64,000 bases of DNA from the NCBI GenBank assembly GCA_014058405.1, contig CP047423.1, positions 2,108,001 to 2,172,000 of the forward strand, given 5' to 3'. The translations under genes were made by a program, and so were the position numbers. Positions 35,375 through 44,040 of the stretch are shown piece after piece. Under the pieces are notes generated by a model, which was not told where the DNA came from, searched no databases, and saw only the letters and a list, made by a program, of their open reading frames with translations. Within the stretch, counting starts at the first letter, position 1; every line of letters starts with the position of its first letter. This stretch comes from Candidatus Nitrospira kreftii (GTDB taxonomy: Bacteria > Nitrospirota > Nitrospiria > Nitrospirales > Nitrospiraceae).

Positions 35375-36871
35375 TCACTGCATGGGTAATCCTGAAAACG
35401 AATGGTGTATCGAATGCGGAGAACAATGATCTGATTCCTGCGGATTGAAAAGAATTGATGTGGAATCCGTCGGCAACGGAGCAGACAGAATGTCCGGATG
35501 AACATAGGTCGTCCGTGGACCATCGGCAAGCCCGAATTGACGGAGCTTTCGGAGAAGTGTTTTCCGATGGATCCCTAAAATAGTGGCCGAGCGACCAAGA
35601 TCTTGGTCATAGTGTTTCAAGACCCGTAGAATATGCGCTCGTTCCAATTCGGCTAAGGTCACCCATCCTCGCGCCTGTGCGACGGCCTGCTCCGGTGCCG
35701 CTTGCACCACATGCGGGAGATCCTCCGGATTAATGATGGGATGCGGCGTGAGGGCCACAGCTTGTTCGATGGCGTGTTCCAATTCCCGGACATTGCCTGG
35801 CCATGAATAACGTGTGAGCACGCTCATGGCTTCAGCTGAAATGCCCGTGACTCGCTTCCGTTTCGACCCGCCATACCTATGCACAAAATATTGGGCGAGA
35901 AGAGGAATGTCTTCCATGCGCTCACGCAGTGGGGGGATACGAAGCGTAACGACGTTGAGGCGATAATAAAGATCTTCACGGAAACTTCCACCCTGGACGA
36001 GCGAGCTCAGATTTTTTTTCGATGCAGCAATGATACGTACGTCAACCGTCATGGTTGTGGTGCCGCCAACACGCCGGAATTCTCGTTCCTGAATCACACG
36101 AAGCAGCTTGCCCTGCAGGGCCGGAGAGAGATCAGCGACTTCGTCCAGAAAACACGTGCCGAGATGCGCCTTTTCCAGAAGACCTTTCTTCACACCGACG
36201 GCACCGGTAAACGCACCACGTTCGTGCCCAAACAACTCGGACTCAAGCAAGGTTTCCGTCAAGGCCCCCCCGTCGATCGTCACAAACGGTGCGGCATGAC
36301 GCGCACTATTGGCGTGAATGGCTCGGGCAATAAGTTCTTTTCCGGTCCCGCTTTCTCCTTCAAGAAGCACGGTGCTCTCAGTTTGTGCCACTCGCGCAAT
36401 GGACTTATATACGGACACCACAGCCGGACTGCTCCCCACTAATGTCTCCGAGCGGATTGGGTTGCGGAGCTGCTCCTCCGGTTGCACCTTTTCGCGCGAC
36501 AACTGTGAGAGCTGCAGCGCTCGACGAACAATGAGCCTGAGATCATCCAGGATAAACGGTTTACTGATGTAATCAAACGCACCGGCTCGAATCCCATCGA
36601 CCGCCGTCTTGAGGCTGCCGCATGCCGTCATAAGAATGATGGGCATATCGTACCCACGCGAACGCAACTCTCCCAGCAAAGAGAGCCCATCGAGTTCCGG
36701 CATGTTGAGATCTGACATCACGAGGTCCGGGATCTGTCTTGTGACAAGCCCTAATGCGGCCTGCCCGGTGGCGACCGTATCGATTGTGTAACCTTCTTTC
36801 GACAGGACTCCGCGAAGCTGAGCTTGAGTATCGGCATCGTCATCGACGATTAAAATATTAGGATTGCGCAT
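35375..36871 (-). CDS. sigma-54-dependent response regulator (NtrC family)
   Basis: 498 residues: receiver (phosphoacceptor Asp54 in VMSDLNMP), AAA+ domain with Walker A GESGTGKE (about 170), the sigma-54 contact loop ERGAFTGAVG (about 215) intact, and a C-terminal Fis-type HTH (ATILGIHRKTLLRKLRQFG). After the HTH an extra 50-residue tail is unusual. It activates transcription with sigma-54. No cognate kinase gene is adjacent, although several hybrid kinases lie at 14-22.7 kb. Its target promoters are not evident. Confidence 0.92.
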   Translation of the reverse strand: MRNPNILIVDDDADTQAQLRGVLSKEGYTIDTVATGQAALGLVTRQIPDLVMSDLNMPELDGLSLLGELRSRGYDMPIILMTACGSLKTAVDGIRAGAFDYISKPFILDDLRLIVRRALQLSQLSREKVQPEEQLRNPIRSETLVGSSPAVVSVYKSIARVAQTESTVLLEGESGTGKELIARAIHANSARHAAPFVTIDGGALTETLLESELFGHERGAFTGAVGVKKGLLEKAHLGTCFLDEVADLSPALQGKLLRVIQEREFRRVGGTTTMTVDVRIIAASKKNLSSLVQGGSFREDLYYRLNVVTLRIPPLRERMEDIPLLAQYFVHRYGGSKRKRVTGISAEAMSVLTRYSWPGNVRELEHAIEQAVALTPHPIINPEDLPHVVQAAPEQAVAQARGWVTLAELERAHILRVLKHYDQDLGRSATILGIHRKTLLRKLRQFGLADGPRTTYVHPDILSAPLPTDSTSILFNPQESDHCSPHSIHHSFSGLPMQ

Positions 36872-37384
36872 GTCGTCGGCCTCCCTATGAACGTAAGAAC
36901 GTGAGAAAATAGCGTACCTGTTTTATCGCTGATCGCCAGAGCTCTTTGTCCCGCCAAGGACAGGGTGTCCATTTCGATCCACGCAAGCATGTTAGGATCC
37001 ATCTCAATGAATTCTTGTGTTTACAATGAGTTCCTCAGATATGTTCTTGGGCAACTCTTTTGCTGAACCGACAGGATAGGATCTCATCCTTGATCAACCA
37101 GGAGAATAACGTTCCATGCCTTGATGTATTCAACATACTGCGTGTGACCTGGCCGTGCTCTATCAACAGTTTGCTTAAGACACTCGTTCACGCCAACTGG
37201 TGATATCCCTAGACAATCGCCCCCAACTTTTTCTTTGCCGCAGGAACCATGTACCGAAAGACCCAATTTCGATGAGCTGATAAAGAAAGCTGCTCCTAGC
37301 CCTAGAGATTTTCCCCCGTGCTTCTCGGGAAACCGCCAGTGACCGTCTTTGCCATTTGAGGGATACTGATAATGAGGCGATGGT
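36872..37384. other. 513-nt intergenic region with two CTAG sites
   Basis: No convincing gene. A minus-strand frame of about 50 codons before the NtrC gene (ATG near 37006) lacks homology and has only a weak ribosome site. The region holds the full motif at 37197-37212 and a second, weaker copy (CTGC, 8 nt, CTAG) at 37290-37305, both pointing to the minus strand. A short transcript or long leader of the regulator gene is possible. Confidence 0.4.
37197..37212 (-). promoter_or_regulatory. CTAGG-N7-CCAG motif upstream of the NtrC-type gene
   Basis: CTAG at 37209-37212 and CCAGT (minus) at 37196-37200. It is 325 nt from the NtrC start, farther than any other site, so the true target may be an unseen small gene or RNA. 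Confidence 0.5.
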
Positions 37385-37849
37385 ATGAAGAAGGGGTCTC
37401 TTTTTGTGCGACGAGATATACCAACGGCATTTCTCGCGCTGCTTGCGCTGTCAGCCTGCCAGCCGATGCCTACCACTACACGTAACGGCGACGTCAGAGA
37501 TGTCCTCATCAGTGAGAGACCTGGCACTGTCGTCGTCGAAGTGAAGGTGGGAGAAGAAATCCGCTGGACGAACGCGCAGGCCGAACCGGTTCGTATTGTT
37601 TTTATGAATAGAATCTCGAGCCAGATATCATGCCGTCGGAATTTCTGTGGGTATTTTACCGGCGGTGCAGAAGCGTTTCTCAAACACAATCAAAGCGCCA
37701 GCTTGTGTTTCCGCAATTCCGGAGCCGTGCCATACACGGTCATCGTGCAGTCGGCCCTCTCGAAGGAACGCGCCTCACGACAGGAGTTGGTTCAGATCGA
37801 CGCGCCGTCCAAATCTCTATCTGTTCCGCAAGAACCGGCGACTCCATGA
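37385..37849 (+). CDS. lipoprotein with cupredoxin-like domain
   Basis: 154 residues. The signal peptide ends in the lipobox LSAC. The mature part, TVVVEVKVGEEIRWTNAQAE through AVPYTVIVQS, has the strand order of a small cupredoxin-like fold. The usual copper ligands (His, Cys, His, Met) are not all present: Cys pairs are seen at SCRRNFC and SLCF, and no His pair is obvious, so copper binding is doubtful. It diverges from the NtrC gene. No other clue to role. Confidence 0.55.
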   Translation: MKKGSLFVRRDIPTAFLALLALSACQPMPTTTRNGDVRDVLISERPGTVVVEVKVGEEIRWTNAQAEPVRIVFMNRISSQISCRRNFCGYFTGGAEAFLKHNQSASLCFRNSGAVPYTVIVQSALSKERASRQELVQIDAPSKSLSVPQEPATP

Positions 37850-37967
37850 AGCAATCGGTAACGCTACCCTGTATACGGGGTACAATCCTTTGCAGCGGCA
37901 AGAGAATGGCTCTGCCTGATTCGATGACGGTCGCTCTGGCCCATGGAGGTCTACGGGAGAACGCGCT

Positions 37968-40661
37968 TCATGATGGAGGACTTTTTATCCCAATGCATCG
38001 TCTCATGTTCGAGGTGAGGAGTTGGTGCTCCGTAAAATAGTCTTCCCAAGGGTCGCTGGCAAGTTTCGACAATCGCTCCCCGACAGTGCGCATCGTAAAC
38101 TGATCTGAGCGTAGCGACGGAGAGACTTCATCCCACGCAAGGGGAACGGAAACAGGAGCTCCCGGTTTCGCCCGTGTCGAATAGGCTGCAACCGCGGTCG
38201 CGCCCTGGTCGTTACGGAGAAAATCAATATACACTTTTCCCTTCCTCGCGCGCTTGGACATGTTATCGGTAAAACGTGCTGGAATCGTCTGCGTCATATG
38301 CTCGGCCAGCGCCTTTGAGAATTCTTTCACCTCCTCCCAACTATGGTTCCGTCGCAGAGGCACCACCACATGTAACCCTTTCCCACCTGTCGTCTTGACA
38401 AAAGACTTCAGGCTCAATTCATCCAGTAACGTTCTCATCAGAAACGCCGCCTCGATGACGACCTCCCACGCCAAGTCTGGAGCCGGATCCAAGTCAAGAA
38501 TCATGCGGTCTGGTCGATCTAGCCGATTCTGCGTCGCTCCCCAGGTATGAAGTTCGAGCATCCCGAGCTGCGCGAGCGCGACGATTGCTGCGGTCGTGTT
38601 CGCCACCATATAACAGGCGCGCCCCTGGGTCTCCTCCACTTCCACCCGATCAATGGCTTCGTGGATTTGATCCGTCACGTGTTTCTGGTAGAAGCATCCG
38701 CGTGTCTGCCCTTCGGGACAACGAACAATTGTCAACGGTCGTCCTTTTAAATGCGGAAGAATCCACTCCGCCATACTTTCATAGTACTGTGCCACGTCCA
38801 ACTTCGTGATCCCATGATCGGCATACAGAGCGCGATGGGGATGGGTAATCTTAACGCCGGCCACGGCTGTTGAGATGGAGGTTTTGCTTCGCGATGTGCC
38901 GGCACCGCCCATTCGGGAGGAGTTGGATGGTTGTCTGCCGTCAGGCATGGCGGTCACCGTATTCGGGTTCGTCATTCCCGTGGGATGATGGCTCGGAACT
39001 TCGCGTACGATCGTGCGCGCCGGTTTATCGTCTCGCAAGCCGAGGAATGAGGCGTGGCGCAGCAGACCCTCCTGAGTCCATTCGGCGAATTGGATCTCTG
39101 CGACAAGCTTCGGTGTGACCGAATGTACGCCGTGAGCATCTCGTCCTGTCGGCGGATTGATAAACGGAGAACGAGATCGTTCCAATTTTCGAAGCACACG
39201 ATGCAGGTGGGAGAGACGCGCTTCAGAAAAGCCTGTGCCTACTCGGCCGACATATACGAACCGACGGCGGCCTTGTTGGTTCTCATACACACCGAGCAAC
39301 AGCGCGCCAAGTCCACGCCGCGAGCCTGCCGGATCGGTAAAACCGCCGATCACAAACTCCTGACGATGATGACACTTAACTTTCACCCAGTTTTTATTCC
39401 GACCGGCGACGTACCTGCCGTCGGCCAGCTTGGCGACCAGGCCTTCCAGGCCCCGGCGGCAGGCCGTCTCGAAGACAGCGCGGCCTTGACCGGGAACATG
39501 ATCGCTGTACCGAAGTGCGCAGCCGGATCCGGTTAGGAGGGGTGTCAATCGCCGCTTGCGTTCATGCAGCGGCATTGCCCGTAGATCGAGTCCGTCCAAG
39601 AACAACAGATCGAAGACGAAATAGACGAGTTGGCTGTTTCCCGTACCACCAAAAGCGTTTTGCAGCGCTTGAAAACTCATCGTGCCATCTTCGCCGAGCG
39701 CCACGAGTTCACCGTCAAGCCAGGCATTGATTACCTTCAGCTTTGCCGCAGCGCTCGCATGTTCATTCAGCTTCGCCGTCCAGTTACGACCATTTCTGGA
39801 GAACAGTTTGGCCGCACCCTGGTCGATTCGACAGAGCAGCCGATATCCGTCATACTTCACCTCGTGCACCCACTCTTCCCCTTCGGGAACGTCCTCGACC
39901 AACGTGGCGAGCTGTGGCTGTACCCATTTGGGACAGGGAAGTTTTCCAGGTGTACCGCCGACTTCTCTCCGAGGTTTTTGGACGGCAGCAGAGGAAGATG
40001 GCGATGTCCTACGTGACGTACGATCGGGGGTCGCCTGAGGTGTGGCTTGACCGGAATACCATTCTGCCGTTCGAGCCGCCGCGATTTGGTTCATGGCCAT
40101 ACCGCTTTTGACACTTTTTGACAACGCTTGGGTGGTGGCACCGGAGGCTCCGGCACGAGCCTTTCTGTCTCGTCCCTTAATGAGCAACCAGTTTGTCCCA
40201 TCCCTATTCCGCGCACCACCCATTCGAACCAGAGCCCAGCGTCCCTGCAACTTCTGTCCAGCCAGGGTAAATGTGAGATGCCCCTTGTCATAGGCTGCTT
40301 TCGGATCGCCGTCAGGAATCCATTCACCTCGATCCCAGACCATAACCGTGCCGGCACCATACTGCCGGTGGGGAATGATGCCCTCAAAATCGGCATATTC
40401 CATCGGATGATCCTCGACATGCACGGCCAATCGTTTATCGGAAGGATTGAGGCTGGGCCCTTTGGGAACTGCCCAACTTTTCAAGGTCCCGTCAAGTTCT
40501 AATCGAAAGTCATAATGAAGCCGCCTCGCGGCATGTTTCTGAACGACGTAATGTAACGAGGGGCCTGACGACGAGGCGCGCCTTCCCCGTCCCCGTGGTT
40601 CGGTCGTGCGTATAAAGTTCCGCTTCTTCCAGTACCGCTGCAAACTCTCCGACGATTTCAT
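37968..40661 (-). CDS. ligD: three-domain DNA ligase D
   Basis: 897 residues in Pseudomonas order: N-terminal 3'-phosphoesterase (about 25-165; HYDFRLELDG, YGAGTVMVWD), central ATP-dependent ligase (about 250-560; nucleotidyl Lys in HEVKYDGYRL), and C-terminal polymerase/primase of the AEP type (about 615-890; MILDLDPAPDLAWE acidic pair, TTGGKGLHV). Linkers between domains are Ser/Thr/Arg-rich. It repairs double-strand breaks with Ku, trimming, filling and sealing ends. The gene ends about 120 nt after the cupredoxin-like lipoprotein gene. Confidence 0.93.
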   Translation of the reverse strand: MKSSESLQRYWKKRNFIRTTEPRGRGRRASSSGPSLHYVVQKHAARRLHYDFRLELDGTLKSWAVPKGPSLNPSDKRLAVHVEDHPMEYADFEGIIPHRQYGAGTVMVWDRGEWIPDGDPKAAYDKGHLTFTLAGQKLQGRWALVRMGGARNRDGTNWLLIKGRDRKARAGASGATTQALSKSVKSGMAMNQIAAARTAEWYSGQATPQATPDRTSRRTSPSSSAAVQKPRREVGGTPGKLPCPKWVQPQLATLVEDVPEGEEWVHEVKYDGYRLLCRIDQGAAKLFSRNGRNWTAKLNEHASAAAKLKVINAWLDGELVALGEDGTMSFQALQNAFGGTGNSQLVYFVFDLLFLDGLDLRAMPLHERKRRLTPLLTGSGCALRYSDHVPGQGRAVFETACRRGLEGLVAKLADGRYVAGRNKNWVKVKCHHRQEFVIGGFTDPAGSRRGLGALLLGVYENQQGRRRFVYVGRVGTGFSEARLSHLHRVLRKLERSRSPFINPPTGRDAHGVHSVTPKLVAEIQFAEWTQEGLLRHASFLGLRDDKPARTIVREVPSHHPTGMTNPNTVTAMPDGRQPSNSSRMGGAGTSRSKTSISTAVAGVKITHPHRALYADHGITKLDVAQYYESMAEWILPHLKGRPLTIVRCPEGQTRGCFYQKHVTDQIHEAIDRVEVEETQGRACYMVANTTAAIVALAQLGMLELHTWGATQNRLDRPDRMILDLDPAPDLAWEVVIEAAFLMRTLLDELSLKSFVKTTGGKGLHVVVPLRRNHSWEEVKEFSKALAEHMTQTIPARFTDNMSKRARKGKVYIDFLRNDQGATAVAAYSTRAKPGAPVSVPLAWDEVSPSLRSDQFTMRTVGERLSKLASDPWEDYFTEHQLLTSNMRRCIGIKSPPS

Positions 40662-40720
40662 GGCGGTACCTCACGACACATGCTATCGGATTTCGACCGG
40701 TGCCGCCCTCGCCGGTGTTT

Positions 40721-41881
40721 TCAGGGCCGTGAAGCCGATCTCGTGTCCATCACCTGTCGGCGTTTCTCATCCAACGTCTGCAACGCGCTGTCATACGCAT
40801 CCACAAATTTCTGCACTCCCTCATGTTCCAGCTGCCATGTGACGCAGTTGAAGCTAATGCCCGTCTTTTCCAACTGCTGCATCACGAGCTCTGCTTCATC
40901 TATATCGATCTCCACGGCGTCAGCGTTCACCCGGCCATGGTCGGCAAAGGCTCGCAATGTGGCCTCAGGCATCGTGTTCACCGTGTCACGTCCCACCAAG
41001 GAATCCACATAGACAACGTCCCGATAGGCCGGATTCTTGGTCCCGGTGCTGGCCCACAGAGGCCGCTGGACACGTGCGCCGGCCGCGGCCAGACGAGCCC
41101 AACGCTCACTGCCGAATGCTTGTCGAAAGGTGCGATAGGCCAGCTTGGCATTGGCGATTGCCGCGCGGCCCTGCAGTCTGACCGCAAGCGATTGGCGTGC
41201 CTGGTCGTTGACCGGAACTCGCCGAAGCAGCAACTGATCGACCAGAACATCGATACGACTGACGAAGAAACTTGCCACCGAGGCAATCTTATGCAATGGC
41301 TGATGGTCCGTCAGGCGCCGCTCCAGAGCGGACAAATATGCTTCGATGACCGCCTGATAGCTTGGAATTGAAAACAACAGAGTAATATTGATCGCAATGC
41401 CTTCATAGAGCAGTTGTTCAATTGCCGGGATACCGGCGTCCGTCGCGGGTACCTTGATATAAAGATTGGGGCGATTCACACGCTCGACATATCGTCGAGC
41501 CTCAGCCATCGTCGCTTCGTTGTCGTGCGCCAAATGAGGGGATACTTCCAGGCTGACGAAGCCATCGAGCCCATCGGTCTCACGATACACGTCATACAGC
41601 AAATCGCAGGCTTGTTGGACATCGGCGACCAACAGCGCCTCAAACACGTCCTTGGTCGAGCACCCGTCATGGACCATGGACTCTATCTGCCGGTCATAAT
41701 CCTGACTCGTGAGGGCATCGCGGAAGGTCGTGGGATTCGCCGTAATTCCTCTCAATCCTCGTTCGCGAATCCAGTGGGTCAGTTCTCCACTGGTGATCAT
41801 GTGCCGAGTGAGATTGTCCAACCAGTAACTTTGCCCGGATGTCAGAAGTTGCCGTAGCGGATCGCCGGAATGATTCATCAT
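40721..41881 (-). CDS. tal: transaldolase
   Basis: 386 residues, the length of TalB-like subfamily members of the cyanobacterial/actinobacterial type (about 370-390). The Schiff-base lysine lies in NLYIKVPAT near residue 143; an upstream GITANPTTFRDAL motif and a downstream SFFVSRID motif are those of transaldolases. It moves a dihydroxyacetone unit between sugar phosphates in the pentose-phosphate pathway. With zwf it suggests NADPH or pentose supply. It is 60 nt upstream of ligD, same strand; the link is probably accidental. Confidence 0.88.
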   Translation of the reverse strand: MMNHSGDPLRQLLTSGQSYWLDNLTRHMITSGELTHWIRERGLRGITANPTTFRDALTSQDYDRQIESMVHDGCSTKDVFEALLVADVQQACDLLYDVYRETDGLDGFVSLEVSPHLAHDNEATMAEARRYVERVNRPNLYIKVPATDAGIPAIEQLLYEGIAINITLLFSIPSYQAVIEAYLSALERRLTDHQPLHKIASVASFFVSRIDVLVDQLLLRRVPVNDQARQSLAVRLQGRAAIANAKLAYRTFRQAFGSERWARLAAAGARVQRPLWASTGTKNPAYRDVVYVDSLVGRDTVNTMPEATLRAFADHGRVNADAVEIDIDEAELVMQQLEKTGISFNCVTWQLEHEGVQKFVDAYDSALQTLDEKRRQVMDTRSASRP

Positions 41882-41923
41882 GTCCCTGCTCAGTCTAAAG
41901 ATTGCACAACGATATGCTCGACA

Positions 41924-42307
41924 CTACCCATCTTCACCGGGAAGTTTCTCACTCGGCACGGTGCCGCCTGGCACGGTGCCTCCCGGTACCGTGCCATCCC
42001 GTAAAGTTCCACCGGGGACCGTTCCCCCTGGGAGCGTGCCTCCCGGCAGCGTCCCCCCAGGAACAGTGCCACCTGGCACCGTCCCACCCGGTAACGTTCC
42101 CCCCCTCGGCGTATTGTCCAGGCCTGATTGTGGCGTTGTTTGACCGGCTCTTCCAGAACGGTCTCCATCACCGGTGCGACCGGTTCTATCGGGCGGGTCC
42201 AGGGGTGGTCCTGCTCCCGCCCACTGCGCAGGCATGAACATCGCGGACAATCCTAAAACAATGAGAGGAATCAATGTTGATCGTTGGCACACAGTCTGAA
42301 GATTCAT
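41924..42307 (-). CDS. secreted protein with GGTVP pentapeptide tandem repeats
   Basis: 127 residues. A signal peptide (STLIPLIVLGLSAMFMPAQWAGA) precedes an acidic/Arg linker and ten consecutive five-residue repeats, GGT(V/L)P, from about residue 69 to 118. AAGGAATAAG lies before the ATG. The repeats would give an extended, Pro-Gly-rich strand, as in cell-wall or surface proteins. The opposite strand is also open across the repeats (a 15-nt period keeps both frames open), but it has no signal peptide or ribosome site. Unknown function. Confidence 0.6.
   Translation of the reverse strand: MNLQTVCQRSTLIPLIVLGLSAMFMPAQWAGAGPPLDPPDRTGRTGDGDRSGRAGQTTPQSGLDNTPRGGTLPGGTVPGGTVPGGTLPGGTLPGGTVPGGTLRDGTVPGGTVPGGTVPSEKLPGEDG
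41955..42111 (-). repeat. 15-nt tandem repeat encoding GGTVP
   Basis: About ten copies of a 15-nt unit (plus strand: GGCACGGTGCCGCCT-like) with point changes. Repeats of this type expand and contract by slippage, so copy number may vary between strains. Confidence 0.85.
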
Positions 42308-42345
42308 CTTATTCCTTGAAGCTTCGCGATCACCTGATCAACGAC

Positions 42346-42846
42346 TTAGCGGCTCGTGGTCGATTTGGCCAGCCTGGATTGTCCCACCATCGCACCCTGT
42401 AACGCAGTCAACATGTCCTTCGGTGATGTGTCCCCGTCCTGGATCAGACTGAGATATTGCGCTTGCGCCAAAGAAAAGAACTCCGATTGCCGTTCGGACG
42501 GGATCCCCATTATGGTCGCCAATGAGGCCAGATGTTCCCCATGCCCCCGAGCCATCTCCTGTGAAAGATTCTCAAAGTTCAGGCTGGCAAACATAGTCGC
42601 CTGCTTCTCTTTCACGATCATGCCGTTATTCGTGCAACCGGATATCCCGGTGCTGATCGCGAACGGTTGAGAGGGAACATTTAAGGTAGATCCGAGATGC
42701 TGCAGTAGAATGGATTTGGGTTCTTTCTCAAATACCACCTTCCCAAGCCCGCAGCCGGGCCCGTCCCCCCATGCAGCGAAGCTGGTTCCCCCCAGAGCAA
42801 AAATTGCGGCCGATGCAAGGGCAACACTCACGGATATAACCTTCAT
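42346..42846 (-). CDS. DUF3015 family secreted protein
   Basis: 166 residues from the ATG at 42846 (AGGAGG upstream). The signal peptide ends at GTSFAAW. The mature part starts GDGPGCGLGKVVFEKEPKSI and includes SFAISTGISGCTNNGMIVKE-like and ENLSQEMARGHGEHLASLAT segments with two widely spaced cysteines, as in DUF3015 proteins. Unknown periplasmic role. Paralogue of the 7989 lipoprotein. It follows the 42899 gene by 52 nt on the same strand. Confidence 0.8.
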   Translation of the reverse strand: MKVISVSVALASAAIFALGGTSFAAWGDGPGCGLGKVVFEKEPKSILLQHLGSTLNVPSQPFAISTGISGCTNNGMIVKEKQATMFASLNFENLSQEMARGHGEHLASLATIMGIPSERQSEFFSLAQAQYLSLIQDGDTSPKDMLTALQGAMVGQSRLAKSTTSR

Positions 42847-42898
42847 ACATTCCTCCTGGTTAAAAGACATTGTGGTTACGCGGCGTCACGACTGATCC

Positions 42899-43384
42899 TT
42901 AGGTGCCGGCTGGGGCAGTAGCATCATCCGGCAAAGCGGCATCTATCTTGGCGAGCACGAACATCTGCTGTTGTTCGCCGGCTTGGAAATCCGTGGGTGT
43001 CCGGCCGTTCGGCAAGGCATACACCAGTTTGATCTTGTCTTGTTCAGCTCGGATCAAGCCTTTCGCGACCTGACCCACCTCCGGAGCCTTCGTGCTGATC
43101 ATCGTGATCTGCCAAGGAGTGTGTTGTGTTTCGAGCGTATAGGTTGCCGCAAACATTTCTTTTCGTTCCTTGTCATAGGCTATGATCGTCGTGTCACTGA
43201 TGATGATGGCCGCATTGTTCAACTCGTTCTGCTCGATCGGCGCGCCGTTGCGCTCCCCGCCGACGATCCGATATTCTCCGGTCAGATCGGCTTTCGGTTG
43301 GTCCGCGGAGCGACCGGTACAAGCCGGCAGGAAGACCAAACACACCACGACGATCAACCAACGCATCTGATTTGAGTGGGTCAT
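42899..43384 (-). CDS. TIGR03067-type lipoprotein
   Basis: 161 residues from the ATG at 43384 (AAGGAGGGG upstream). The signal peptide ends in the lipobox LPAC. The mature part, LTGEYRIVGGERNGAPIEQN then TIIAYDKERKEMF and YTLETQHTPWQITMIS, resembles the TIGR03067 domain, a lipocalin-like beta-barrel found in secreted planctomycete and related proteins. Function unknown. Third gene from the upstream end of the same-strand group 43908 to 42346. Confidence 0.6.
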   Translation of the reverse strand: MTHSNQMRWLIVVVCLVFLPACTGRSADQPKADLTGEYRIVGGERNGAPIEQNELNNAAIIISDTTIIAYDKERKEMFAATYTLETQHTPWQITMISTKAPEVGQVAKGLIRAEQDKIKLVYALPNGRTPTDFQAGEQQQMFVLAKIDAALPDDATAPAGT

Positions 43385-43449
43385 CGAGCCCCTCCTTTTG
43401 GTGTAACGGCTATTCAATCGTCATTTCAATTGCGTAGAGGTCATATCGA

Positions 43450-43908
43450 TTATGGTCCAACCTGTTCATTCTGCTCATCGCGCATCCCAGATTGATGTTC
43501 CAGCCTGAACTTTTCGCCGGCCACGCGCATAATGGACAGCTCGCGAGTTCCTCTAATTTCCAGCTTCACCGGTGTTCCGGCTTCTCCTCGTATCATTGAT
43601 ACGATCTGTTCATAACTTTTCCCTCTTACGGGCGTACCATTCACGGCCACGATCTCATCCCCATGTCTCAGTCCTGCTTGTCGAGCCGGCCCATCTTGAC
43701 GGACCTTGATGACGTATAATGCGGCGGGCTCCCCGATGCGCTCAGCCCCGACCTGAATGACCGCTCCGATCACTCCGTTCGGCATCTTGGCATCATCTCC
43801 ATGTCCATATGCATTCGGTCCCTCGCCGATCTGCTGATCAGCCCAACAGAATCCCGTATATAAACTCATCAGCAAACCTGACGCTAGAACGACGGCTTTG
43901 CATCTCAT
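43450..43908 (-). CDS. periplasmic PDZ-domain protein
   Basis: 152 residues. A signal peptide (VVLASGLLMSLYTGFCWA) is followed by one PDZ domain: GVIGAVIQVG..., IKVRQDGPARQAGLRHGDEI, VAVNGTPVRGKSYEQIVSMI. There is no protease domain, so it may bind C-terminal peptides of another protein, such as a HtrA-type protease or a membrane protein. AGGAGG precedes the start. It is the first of three to four same-strand genes. Confidence 0.8.
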   Translation of the reverse strand: MRCKAVVLASGLLMSLYTGFCWADQQIGEGPNAYGHGDDAKMPNGVIGAVIQVGAERIGEPAALYVIKVRQDGPARQAGLRHGDEIVAVNGTPVRGKSYEQIVSMIRGEAGTPVKLEIRGTRELSIMRVAGEKFRLEHQSGMRDEQNEQVGP

Positions 43909-44040
43909 ATGGAAATCCTCCTTCTCACCTTGTCATTCACCATGCCCCCCTTTGATGAATGGTCGGCCACACCCAAGAGGGATCGCGAACCGACGTCCGC
44001 TTGGCGGATGGCATGATCGATTTTTGTGACGCACCACGTG

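Noticed and set aside
37290-37305. CTGC-N8-CTAG as a full motif copy
   Set aside because: One half is mismatched and no gene lies at useful distance on the minus strand.
41880-42143. Plus-strand protein made of VPPGT repeats
   Set aside because: It is the complement of the GGTVP repeat gene, with no signal peptide or ribosome site; the minus-strand gene has both.
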